Below are positions 1 through 9,920 of a DNA stretch of 64,000 nt, in pieces. Below the pieces are notes generated by a model that saw nothing but the letters and a program-made list of their open reading frames with translations, made no database searches and was not told where the DNA came from. Source of the DNA: Linnemannia schmuckeri (taxonomy: Eukaryota; Mortierellomycota; Mortierellomycetes; Mortierellales; Mortierellaceae); the NCBI GenBank assembly GCA_029449235.1, contig JANATG010000004.1, forward strand, positions 496,001-560,000. Reading direction: 5' to 3'. How positions within the stretch are numbered: position 1 is the stretch's first letter; every line of letters begins with the position of its first letter. Position numbers and translations under genes: made by a program.

Positions 1-1576
1 TTGCGGAAATGCCAGCGTAAGAGGAGAAAAATAGAGAATGAGATGGAAGATAATGAGAGTTAATTTTCAAAATAGGATGCCAATGCGCGTCACCATCTTT
101 TTCTTCTGCTGTTTTGTTTTTTGCGCTTTTGTGGGCAACGAAAGAAAAAAAAGGGGGGGGAGAGGGGGAGAAGGATGACACAACGAGCGCACAGGACACA
201 TACACAACCCCAGGGCAGTTGAAAAAAAGAAGAGAGAGAGGGAGCGTAAATGCAAATGTCACACCACAATCCAGCCCCCCTCAAAAAAAAAAAGAAATAA
301 GCGAAGAGAAGGAGTAAAGGGGGGACTGGTTAAGAGTGTGAGTGTGAGAAGAAATGACAGAAAGAGAGAAAAACGAGGGGGGAGGGGTGTCAGAGAGTTG
401 GCCGCTTGTTTGCTTTTGTCTGTCTATCACACTTTTTTCAGTAAGCTACAAAAAAAAAACGAAAAAGGGTTACTTTTCGCGTTTTGTGAAGAAACCCATT
501 CAGCTTATTTGTCCGCTGCGCGTCGTGCCAAGGACAACGCGTTTGTGGAGGGTCGTATTGATTTTTTTTTCTTCGCTCATGTCTGACGTCACGAAGGCTC
601 TCTTTCTCTTTCTCTTTACGCCAATAAGAAGAGAGGAGAGCGGAGACGCCATTCATCGCGGGAATGAAAAAGAAAGCCAGTGGAAGGTGAAGAAGGGTGA
701 GAATGGGAGGGAGAAGAGGAGGAGGGAGAAGAGCCTCCTACACGTGTACGACAGAGGGTGAGAGTCAATCCACCCTGACTTTACCCATCCCTCTCAGAAA
801 AGAAATTGAACCACCACCTGTCCACTACACGGCGCAGAACCACGTTTTCCGTCCGACTTTTAGCGCCTTGTTCCAACAACCTCCACCCTAGACCCCTGGT
901 GACTGCAAGACAGAAGTGTGATGATGAGGGTCAAAGATGAGTAGGGTAAGTAGCTAATCGACCCTCCTCTGATGCAAGCATCAACCTGAGGGTGTGAACG
1001 ATGGAGAATCAGAAGACGCGTCCTGTTGTTTGTTTTTTATTTTCACTCCCCAACGAAAACATACATTTTTGTTTTTCATTTTTATTTTCGAGGGCGCGTT
1101 TCCGTTTTTTTTTTTTTTTTTTTTTTTTTTGCCAATTTTCAATTTTGGTTTTCGAAAAACATCGAAAAATTATTTTTTTCGAGGTAACCCCGTGGCCCTG
1201 CTTGCCTGTCCTGTCCTGTCCTGTCCTGTCTTGTCGTACATATACAGTACACACGCACCCAAGTACACAAGTACACAGAGCATACATACAATCACATTCA
1301 CAAACAACGCAACGACGCGTCGCAATTTTGTGAACCGGTCCCGTCTGACTACACCCCTTTCCGTTGGTCGGTTTGGCTGGTTTGGTTGGTTCACACTTCA
1401 GTCATCAGTCAAGTCGACACCGACTCGAATAAAGAGCGATGCATTCACAAACTTCTTAATCTTTTTTTCCTTTTCCTTTTTTCTCTTTTCCCTTTTTCCC
1501 CTCTTTTCCTCTTTTTCTTCTTCACCCCAAACACACAACACTCTTACCCCCTCACCCCAAACACACATACACAAAC
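1..1576. other. Gene-free flank and upstream region of the HMG-like gene
   Basis: I see no supportable gene here. The stretch is low-complexity: purine-rich runs at 140-310, a poly-T tract of about two dozen bases near 1108-1131, a short (CTGTC)n microsatellite near 1205-1230, and a strongly pyrimidine-rich leader at about 1450-1576 that runs straight into the start codon at 1577. Such CT-rich leaders precede many genes in this window. The open frames in this stretch arise from stop-poor homopurine or homopyrimidine DNA and do not look like proteins. Confidence 0.6.
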
Positions 1577-1768
1577 ATGCCCAAGGAAAAGTCTACCAAG
1601 AAGTCCGCCACCGGTGGTGCCAAGAAGTTGTCCGCCTACAACAAGTTCATGAAGACCGAGCTCGCCAAGGTCAAGGTCGAGAAGCCTTCCCTCAACCACA
1701 AGGATGCCTTCAAGGAGGTCGCTGCCCGCTGGAAGACCGCCTCCGAGAACCCCAAGAACGTCAAGTAA
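1577..1768 (+). CDS. Stand-alone HMG-box/YABBY-like small nuclear protein
   Basis: This is a complete single-exon gene of 63 residues. After a Lys/Ser-rich N-terminus (residues 1-17), residues 18-62 form one compact module beginning KKLSAYNKFMKTELAKVK and continuing with NHKDAFKEVAARWK. The pattern S-A-Y-N-x-F-M-K, then H-x-x-A-F-K-x-V-A-x-x-W, is that of the HMG-box-like C-terminal half of YABBY proteins, and it also resembles short fungal HMG-type chromatin proteins. The basic N-terminus fits a nuclear, DNA-binding role, which is inference. The start is the first ATG after a long CT-rich leader, in an ACAAACATG context. Codons are strongly C/G-ending, unlike the flanks, which supports real and highly expressed coding. 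There is no zinc finger or second domain, so it is much shorter than plant YABBY factors. Confidence 0.72.
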   Translation: MPKEKSTKKSATGGAKKLSAYNKFMKTELAKVKVEKPSLNHKDAFKEVAARWKTASENPKNVK

Positions 1769-3359
1769 TTTCTCTTTGTTCTCAAGATGTTCAGGTCCAG
1801 TCCCCAGTCCCAGTCGACCCTCGGTTGTTCTTTTAGGAGGAAGGAAGGGAGGAGGATTTGTAGGGAGTAAAGGAGGATTTCGATGATTGACGAGGAGGAG
1901 GATGAGTGGAGGAGGATTTGACCAAACGAGCTTTTTTTTTTTTTTCACTGTTCTCACGGACGTTTCCTTTCAGTACATGTGGATTCTTTAAACCGCCCAT
2001 TTTGCTATTAGCCCTTCACTCTTCAGTCTCGACAGTTATTATCAAGTCTCGTTCTTTTTCACAACTACTTTTTTTACCTTTCTGCCTGAAGCAACACCAA
2101 ACACAAACCAAACAACCCCCCCATGTACAATTATTAAAACCCAATGTTAGCTACCAATAAGCTCCTTGCCTTGTGAATGACTATCTATGGCTATGAGTGT
2201 GAATATCATCACTATGAGTAACATGTGTGTACTATGCTTGCTAAGTGCCTACGAGAGTTCGTTATGCTGTTATTTTTTTTTTTTTCCTAGTAGACTTTTT
2301 TTTTTATGCTGCTTTGAAATCACAGGATGATGACGAACCCTGCAGGGATGGTGAGCGACGAGGAGGAGCAAAGATCATCATGTTGATCTTTCGCGCCGAT
2401 TCAATAGAGCTCGACATCTGATCGAGCCTGTTGTAGAGATCGAGTAGTGATCAACCTCGCTATTCCTACTTGCATTCAAGTTTCCCTGCCCTCTTTTTCC
2501 CTATGTGTCCGTATGTCGTTTTTGTTACCCTGCTTTTTTTTTTTTTTTTTCCTTTTCCTCCTCCAGCCAATACACACAGGATTCTGAAAGGACCCTCCTT
2601 CCCTTTCCTTCTCCCCCCGCTCCAAAATAATCCACCCACTTTTTTTTTACTTGTTGGGCCCACTACAAGCGCAATCGATGAGTGGTGCATTCAGACAGTC
2701 AGAGTGTGTGAGAGCCGATTGCAATTTTTCAATTTATGAAGGAAGTTGATCACGAGTTCCCCTTTGGATTCTGCTATCAATAGCCTATATCGTTCATATT
2801 AAGAAGGTAAAGCATGGCGTTGTTTCTGCTCTGCATGATGAAAAGGGATAGGGGAAGGGGAAGAAGGAGTTGGCACTGAGTGTGAGCTGTAGGGTTGTGC
2901 GTGGGGAGTAAGTGTATCTGTGTGTGAGAGCAATAATCCCTTTACTTTTTCCTTCGCCATCCCATCGTTTTGTGTGGCCCTTTTTCCCAGCCTTAACAAA
3001 GGTCTCGTAACGAAACGATAACGACAACGACCCACGAAGTAAGCAAGAGAAAAAAAGAAGAGCAAGCAGTTAGTTGAGTGCAAAGGAGAAGCAACAACAT
3101 AACGCAAGGACCCTGCTCAATGCAGGCAGTACATACAACCAAAGGAAAAGGATACTAAACCAACCAAAAGCGCAACAATCAACACACATCAAATAACATC
3201 AACAACAAAACATACGCTCTTTGTATACACCCCTTCTTGTCGCATAAGCACAACAACAACAACATAAACAGCATAAACAACAAGTACACATCGCCCGCAG
3301 TGAGAAACCACATTTTCTTTATTTAATCTCTTCTACCTGAATTTGTATTGATTGTGTTA
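1769..3359. other. Intergenic region between two convergent genes
   Basis: There is no supportable gene. The region holds the 3' flank of the HMG-like gene, several poly-T tracts (about 1930, 2272, 2530 and 2640), and an A-rich stretch with CAACAA motifs at about 3150-3300 close to the end of the minus-strand gene. The longest open frames, near 2466-2740 and 2794-3107, have no family resemblance and follow low-complexity DNA. Confidence 0.55.
3318..3323 (-). terminator. Poly(A) signal AATAAA of the C1orf74-like gene
   Basis: A canonical AATAAA on the minus strand lies about 37 nt downstream of the stop codon at 3360. The position fits a cleavage and polyadenylation signal for that gene. Confidence 0.45.
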
Positions 3360-5642
3360 TCAGAGAGCAACAACAGGAAGAGTAACGGTCTGCTGGCTAA
3401 CTTGCCAAGTCTTCCAGACACTCTGTCGCAGGAACCGCGAATGTATCACCTGTAACATCGACCGCCCCGCCGCACTAATCTCTGGATGACCCTGCGGTAA
3501 TGGCTCATGGTTTTCTTTGTTATCTTCACTCCTTTCTTTGCTTGATACATCTCGTCGCTCGACTCCCACTATATCATGCCTGTGGTAGTGGTGGTGGTGG
3601 AGGTGGTGGTGATGTTGGTAGGGAGGCTCCTCGGAACGATGGAAGCGGTGTTGTTCGATGTTCGAGCAGGAAGGAAACGGGGTTGGGGATGGGCTTCGGC
3701 TTCGGCTTCGATCTCGAGCAGCGGCAGTACTACTGTTGTGGCGATAGGTGTGAAAAGAAAAGGGAGAGGAAGGGTTGTCACTGCTGCTGCTGTCGGGGGC
3801 GGTATCGAAGGGATGTATGTTTCTGGATAGTCGGCGGCGCTGGCCTTGCGAATGGCGGTGCTGTAAGGGTGGTGGGACTATATGCATGGGTTTCGGTGAA
3901 AACATGATGGGGTGGCCTACTGCAATGGGAGGAGGTGGTTTCGTGGTAGTGGCTATAGGACAATTTGATGGCATGATGGGGGTGAGGGTGGATGTGGGAG
4001 TAGGAGGGAGTGCTCCGGGTATAGTTGTTGGATACGATTGTGGACCATTGTTGTTGCTACTGTTAAGAAGACTGGTCTCGAAGGGGTCCATCTCTTGATC
4101 TGCTGAAAGATTACTCCTGCCGGTGAGCCGGGGAGGAGTTGCGGGTGCGGTAGGTAGCTGGCCACCTAGCGGAGGAATCTCGATCCCTGTGATTGCAACT
4201 GAGTGTCCGTCTAGGATGGTGGACGGATAGCTGAAGGAGAAGAGACAACAGTCCTTCAATCCGTGGATAGCCTCGTTTGCGGTTAGGTTGACCTGTGTCA
4301 GGACCAATAACCTGTTTGCGAGGCTGTTATGGCTACTATCCTCTTCTTCTTCGTCCTCGTCTTCTTGCTCGTCTTGCAAGAATGATTGTCCGTGCGCGGT
4401 GTCACACTCTCCCTCATCGTCGCTCATGCTCCCATCGTCGGCATAAGTACTACAATCCGTACTATCACGACTGACGGTTGTTTCTGGCAACTCCTGGTCC
4501 TCGCTCATTCCTTGTTGGAAGCGTAACTGTCGATTATGCTCGTGACGAAGGTGTTGGGCAACCTGTTTCTGTTGTCGTATAAGCGCACGTTCCCGCTTCT
4601 TGAGAGCCCTGGCCGCTCGTTTGCGAGCCATCATGTTTGCAGTTGTCGGAAGCACATAGTTGACCGGGTAACCCAGCAACCATCCTGACAGCGTTACCAT
4701 TGACAGTCCTAATCTTGCTGGATCATTTTCCGTTGCCGTTGCTTCAGTGTGTGGTGTCGACTCTGAGATCGTTGTAGTTGTAGTATCGACTGCTGTTGTT
4801 GTCATGGTCGTACCGCCGTCGTCGATGTGATCTGGTGCTGGAAGAGGTAGGTAGCAGAGCTCTGCTTGATCCCAGCATTGGATCCTCATCTCGAGATCTG
4901 GGAGTAGGTGCTCTCTCAGGTACTTGTCCAATGGCTCATATCGCCTTCCGGGCAGCTAGGCATAAAAAGTTGATGGCAAGTAGACTGTTAAAGAAAGTGG
5001 GACAAGGTGGCGACACGTTTGCCTGTAAGTTTCTCTGACGAACAAGAAAAGAAGGAGGACACTTACGATCTCGGGTTGAGAGAGGAGGTAGTCGACGTTG
5101 ATAAAGACACGGTGGAGGCCGTGTTCGGATTCAGAGAGGTATTCGTGAATGTCTTGGAGGAGGAGTTGTCGATGGATGATGAAGATGTGGTCGGATCCTA
5201 TGCTGAGCAAGTCCAAGTGACTGAACCTTGTCGTCTGAGGAAGCAATGTAAAGGAGAGAGAGAGAGAGAAGAGCATGCATTGGTCAGTGTTGCGAGTGAG
5301 GTCTGGAAGAGATGAGAGTAAGGAAGTTGGAGGAAGGCTAAGATAGGTAAGAGTAGTAGTACGATGTCTGTTATTCTTACGTGGTGGAACATGGATTGGA
5401 AGCGCTCGATGTCGTTTGGGTTGAGATAAAGTTGCTCGATCAACGCCGCTGATCTATGATCCATGAACAAGAGTAAACGTATGTGACATGGACCAAGGGG
5501 AAGACAAGGAGGGTTAACAGTCGACTATACCTTGACTGGTAGTATTCTCCTTGTATACATTTTCTTGATTGTTAGCAGTGACTGAACCTTACCTCAGTCC
5601 TGCAGCAACACAAAGGATATCTATGACAGACCGAGAAAACAT
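3360..5642 (-). CDS. C1orf74/UPF0739-like protein (DUF4504) with long disordered tail
   Basis: Four exons are inferred: 5642-5593, 5453-5381, 5234-5067 and 4955-3360. They join in phase across GTAAG-type donors and give about 628 residues. The conserved core spans residues 1 to about 175. It starts MFSRSVIDILCVAAGL, continues through LLSIGSDHIFIIHRQL, and later contains GWLLGYPVNYVLP and, after an insert, LKDCCLFSFSYPS. The GWLLGYP and LFSFS blocks match my recollection of the C1orf74 family, whose biochemical function is unknown. The rest is low complexity: an acidic stretch, Pro/Ser/Thr-rich DNA-like repeats, an SR-like segment (RDRSRSRSPSPTP) and a His cluster. It ends in a more conserved-looking tail, QQTVTLPVVAL. 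The family call rests on motif memory rather than a search. The start is the first ATG, placed so that exon 1 matches the family's N-terminus. Confidence 0.62.
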
Positions 5643-5673
5643 AGCGACAGGGTCAGTCTAATTGTTCTTTTCG

Positions 5674-5706
<33 letters not shown>

Positions 5707-7083
5707 GACGTTTCAATTGCTTCTGTTGTTCCTTCGTTTACCGTTGGCGAGGGATGTCTGTGCGGTATGGTTGATCCGGCCATGAAGGGCAATATTGACA
5801 ATCCTCAGTGCGTCGCTAAAATAGCCTGTGTCTGCTGTCAATACTGGCATATTGTTGTTGTGTCTGTTAGACTGTTGGAATGGTAATAAGATATTGTGGA
5901 ACGAAGAGAAAGGAAAGGAAGTGGAGAGTAGGCGACCGTGAGAACGTATGAGACGAAAAAAAGTCAGCCGTTCTTCGCTTCGTTTTTATTCATTTCAGCG
6001 ACAAAAGAAAAGGCTTCATAGTCCGAGTCTGAGTCCAGTCCTTCCTTCTTCTTCCCTTCCTCCACTCTTGTCTCCATCTCTGGTCCAGGTCCATGTGGGC
6101 CAGCAAACAAAATGGGACTAAGGTGAATAAAGAAAAATATTTCTCTTGTTCAAGTCTCACTTTTCGGAGGAATTGATCCCATACAGCACCTTATTTCCTA
6201 CAATATAACAAGAGCTGTTCGAGAATAACAACAGCCATAAACCAACAGCCAAATAGCGGTACACCGGGAAGAGGTTGTGGTAGCGGTGATGAAGATGAGG
6301 ATAGAGATAGCGATGCAGATTATGCAAGGAACCTATTGCGCCTCTTCAGAAGTAGAAATCCACCAAAAAAGCAGGTACCGCATTTCCAGTCCCTTTGGGG
6401 CTTGAGTGCACACCCTCAATTATGCGTAACTAGAAAAGTGGCTACCTGATCCGGCTCTGTCTTGTTCCCTAATGCAGTCAATTCGAGGAGGGAATCGGAC
6501 TCTTCCTTATTGCTTATTGCTCAGGCAGCCAAAACCCAATCGTACAGCATGCTATGACACCCCAATTAGAATCAATGTCGACTCTAGCCCATCGCATAAA
6601 TCCGGTCCTTCGGTCCTTCTTCTATCCTGCTTGCTCCGTGTGTGGCTGATTGATGGACGCATGTTGATAAAAGCGCTAGAAGGGTCTAGGGGAGGAAAGA
6701 AGTGTGTCCGCATTCAGCCAACCATAATGGCAAGAGCAATACCCACAAACACTATGCACATCGAATACAAGGGAGAGAGAATGTAGGGGGGTTTTTTTTG
6801 GAGTCTCTGGTAAGACTAACTTTTCTTTTTATTGTCATGCTTCATCATAAAAAACGCAAAAAAAAACGCACATCTTTTCTTCGTTTCTGATATAACCGAT
6901 GTTAGTCCCAAGAGAATGACCAAAGGGGGGTGAAAAGGATGCAACAGCAACGAAAAAAAAAAGAATGTTTTGATCGTTGTTTTTCTTCAAAGAAAACAAA
7001 AATCAAAAAGTGAGAGACGTTGGCCTTTTTCTTAGGGTCAAGAAAGGGCAGGATGGGCGCAAGGTGTCAGGGAAGTAGGCAGT
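5643..7083. other. Intergenic region with weak exon-like fragments
   Basis: This region lies between the start of the C1orf74-like gene and the end of RPS21, both on the minus strand. It contains an A tract of about 28 bases (5676-5703). On the minus strand, some short frames look exon-like: about 6006-6125 (reading EGLDSDSDYEAFSFVAE) and about 6180-6340, where two overlapping frames both encode hydrophobic stretches. I could not join them into a convincing gene, because one implied intron would be only about 16 nt. No gene is called. The promoter of the C1orf74-like gene must lie in the lower part. Confidence 0.4.
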
Positions 7084-8028
7084 TTACTTCTGGTAGCTCC
7101 AGACCATGGACAAGACTTGATGAGATGGAGAAGGAAAGAAGGGTTGAGTAACGCGTTAGCATGTCATATTATCGTTATCACAAAGACCAATTGAGTAAAA
7201 AGCAAAGACAACATGAAATACGAGAGACGTACGACCATCCTTGGTGGCGAGGCGGTTGATCGAGTCATCGGCCTCGGACTGGGCACGGACGTAGCCAGAG
7301 AGGGCGTAGGTGGTGAAGGAGCCGGTGTAGCGGCCGTTCTCGTCAACACCTCCGATGTTGATCTGGACGGAAGCGTGGTCCTTGGCGCCAATGAGGCGGT
7401 TAGTGGCGGAGCTAATTAATGATTAATAGGGGAAGGAGAGGAATGGTTGTAAGTATATGAAGCAACTGGAGGTGCTACGGTACGGTCCAAAGCTGGGCGG
7501 CCGTGTTGGACTCTATAGGACGGAGACTACAGGGGCGTAGAACGCCCTTGAGTAAAGTCACGTCCTGTTCCCTTTGGTAAACGCATTCCTGAAGAGGTGT
7601 ATGTCTGTTCTGGTCTTGCCCCAAGCAGCGGGTCTTATCGAAAGTTACGTGAAATAGAAGCGATATCTCAGCCGACGTGTGTGAAAAAACCAGGTGCCAG
7701 AGGTTCTGAATGTGCGCTCTTTGACAGGTCTGAATGTCGAATTGTCAAGGATTTGAAATGTGAAGGATCATAGTTCCGCCAAGGTACTGCGATCCTTCTC
7801 CTCGTGGTTGTTATGTTTCCGAGGATGATTGATGATGGTTTCCACATGGGATTCACTCTCATCCCTGCTCCTTGGATTCTGCATTTTTGCTGGAGAAGCG
7901 CCCTGTGGATATCCTGCACTGCTGATTTTTTTTTCCTGCCTGGATATCGCTGAGAGTGCTGAAAATGGAGAGAGCTATTACCACTTGCGGGGGACGTAGG
8001 TCTCGAGAGTGATCTGGGGGGTCTCCAT
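7084..8028 (-). CDS. RPS21: 40S ribosomal protein eS21
   Basis: Three exons are inferred: 8028-7982, 7411-7233 and 7115-7084, giving 85 residues, the usual size for eS21. Exon 1 encodes METPQITLETYVPRK, matching the family's VDLYVPRKC start. The split Cys codon leads into SATNRLIGAKDHASVQI, then VDENGRYTGSF and YALSGYVRAQSEADDSINRL. Exon 3 encodes the tail MVWSYQK. The protein sits on the small subunit and acts in 40S maturation. Intron 1 is long (570 bp), as is common in fungal ribosomal protein genes, and I found no clear box C/D pair in it. The gene is head-to-head with QCR9 across about 470 bp. The identification is firm because every conserved block is present and all phases match. Confidence 0.95.
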
Positions 8029-8499
8029 TTTTGATATGAATGTTTTTTTGTAAAGGTGATGCTTCCTTTTGGAGGGATCTTTAAGGCAAGAATAAGAGGA
8101 AGATCCAAACTGGCCCTCGCATCGCTCTCCTTCTTCAACCCCCTCTTCCGCACGCAGACACACGCACTCAGACTCAGGCCTTTCTGCTCAAGGTGAAAAA
8201 ATTCTTATTCCGCAATCTGCGATATGATTGGTTGCACGAGTGCGCTAGCACCTATGGTATTAAACCACACGATTCAGACTCATCCGGTGATGAAAGCACA
8301 ATGCTCGAAAAACAAATTTCGGGAAGTTGCTTTTTTCGGTTTTCGGTGCTAATCGCGTAGCTGCGTCCATCCGGTCTAACCCCGTGCAAAAAAAACACCC
8401 TAAGCAGAATTTCCGACGTCTCTTTTTGTATTTTCATCTCCTCGCATCAACTCCCTACTCTCTCCTCTCTCCACCACCCCCGCCCCTCACACATCCACC
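8029..8499. promoter_or_regulatory. Shared divergent promoter of RPS21 and QCR9
   Basis: The start codons of RPS21 (minus) and QCR9 (plus) are separated by only 471 bp, so both promoters must lie here unless 5' UTR introns extend further. A CT-rich leader with a CCACC stretch directly precedes the QCR9 start. I see no clear TATA box. Coupling of a ribosomal and a respiratory-chain gene by one promoter is an inference from spacing only. Confidence 0.55.
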
Positions 8500-9418
8500 A
8501 TGCCCGTCAAGTCCAACAACGGCACCTTCGCCAACAAGTTCGCCCGCGCCGGCTACAACACCATCGTCAAGCGCAACTCGATCTTCTTGACCACCATCTT
8601 TGTCTCTGCTTTCGCTGCCGAGATGGTCTTTGACTCTGTCTCCGACCGCATCTGGGATAACATCAACAAGGGTGTACGTCTTCTCTCTTCTCTTCTTCGC
8701 CTACTCGCTCCTCTTTCCTTTCTTTTCGTCACCCTTCTTTCTTTTCTCGCTCTTCAATACAACGCAGCAACGTTCAGAATGGAAACGGAAGGAGACACGG
8801 AAATTCGGACTCTTTGTGCTCACGGAGGATTCAGGAACTGGGAGGGACAAGCAGCTGCACTGCAGCATCAGTCGACCTGTTCGCCGGATCGGGCACTTTT
8901 AACAACATGGCGTATTTGTCACGTCAACCCAACAGCCTTGAGCAACCTGCAGGACAACTCTTACAGAGCGGGAGGGGGGGGGGGCCACCTTGGCGGGAAC
9001 AAAACACATATGAACAACCAGACATGGAGACTGATCAGCACGGCAGGAACGCGGACTGTTTTCCATATGAGGGCAGGACGGAACACACGTCCAATTGATG
9101 CTATAAAGCCGATCTATATCAATCACGATACACACAACAGCTTTTTGGGATATTTCAGTTCACATACATTCTCAGTTCGCGTCGCCAACCTTTCCTCAAC
9201 CCAGTCTCTCTCTTTTACACATTCCAATTACCATTTTGACGCTCTCTAAATGTCTCTCTACTTTCTATTATTTCCACCTTATTACGTTCTCTCCAATATT
9301 GTCCTGATACTATGAGAAACACACATCTAACCCACCCCTACTTCTTTTTTCTTTGCTTCTGATCTCGATAACATAGCGCCAGTGGAAGGACATCTCCGCC
9401 AAGTACACCACTGAGTAA
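8500..9418 (+). CDS. QCR9: Ubiquinol-cytochrome c reductase subunit 9 (complex III)
   Basis: Two exons are inferred, 8500-8673 and 9377-9418, giving 71 residues. The protein reads VKRNSIFLTTIFVSAFAAE (one membrane helix), then MVFDSVSDRIWDNINKG, and exon 2 supplies RQWKDISAKYTTE. The pattern of Tyr-x-x-x-x-Lys-Arg-Asn, a single helix, F-D and N-x-G-x-x-W-K-D is that of QCR9/UQCR10, a small single-pass subunit of the mitochondrial bc1 complex. The donor GTACGT and an acceptor ATAG join in phase 0. The intron is 703 bp, about ten times the coding length of exon 2 and much longer than most introns in this window, and contains a G run near 8973. The open frame running past the donor to 9249 is intronic read-through. 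Confidence 0.9.
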
Positions 9419-9920
9419 ATACTTCTCTTCCCGCCTACCTTATCATCCAAACTTCATTATCTTATAACCTCCTCATAAAGTCCCCTTCCCAACAAACAAC
9501 CAAAACCAAAACCTCGCATTGGGTTATTTAGATCTGCTTGGTTTTTCATTAAAAGCACTACAAACAAAAGCTATAAACACGCACAACTGACGACGTAATA
9601 TGACGCCGGATCTTTGCGAAAACGTGCAATTGCAAATGTGGTGACATGGCATCAAAAATGCGCGGCAATTGATTCTCTTACCAATGGCGAGATAGGGTAT
9701 TGTGGTCAATCCAAGTTAGTAGAAAGCGCACGAGAGAAACGATAAAGAAAAATTCTCAAGAACCATCTCGTCAATATTCGAAGGAAAGAAAAAACATTCA
9801 AGGAGTATGAAAGGTGGTTTTTTTTTTTTTTTTTAATAATTTGAATAAATAATAGATATGATACATGCAAGAGAAAAATGTGCGCTTTGTGTGTGGGTGT
9901 GTGGGTGTATGCTGACTATC
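9419..9920. other. Convergent 3' flanks of QCR9 and CCC2
   Basis: No gene is seen. The interval holds the 3' ends of two convergent genes and a T tract of about 16 bases near 9818-9834, followed by AT-rich DNA. Confidence 0.6.

Noticed and set aside
8674..9249. Extension of the QCR9 frame to 249 codons without splicing
   Set aside because: The complex III tail (RQWKDISAKY) is found in a separate exon at 9377 with proper splice sites, so the extension is intronic.
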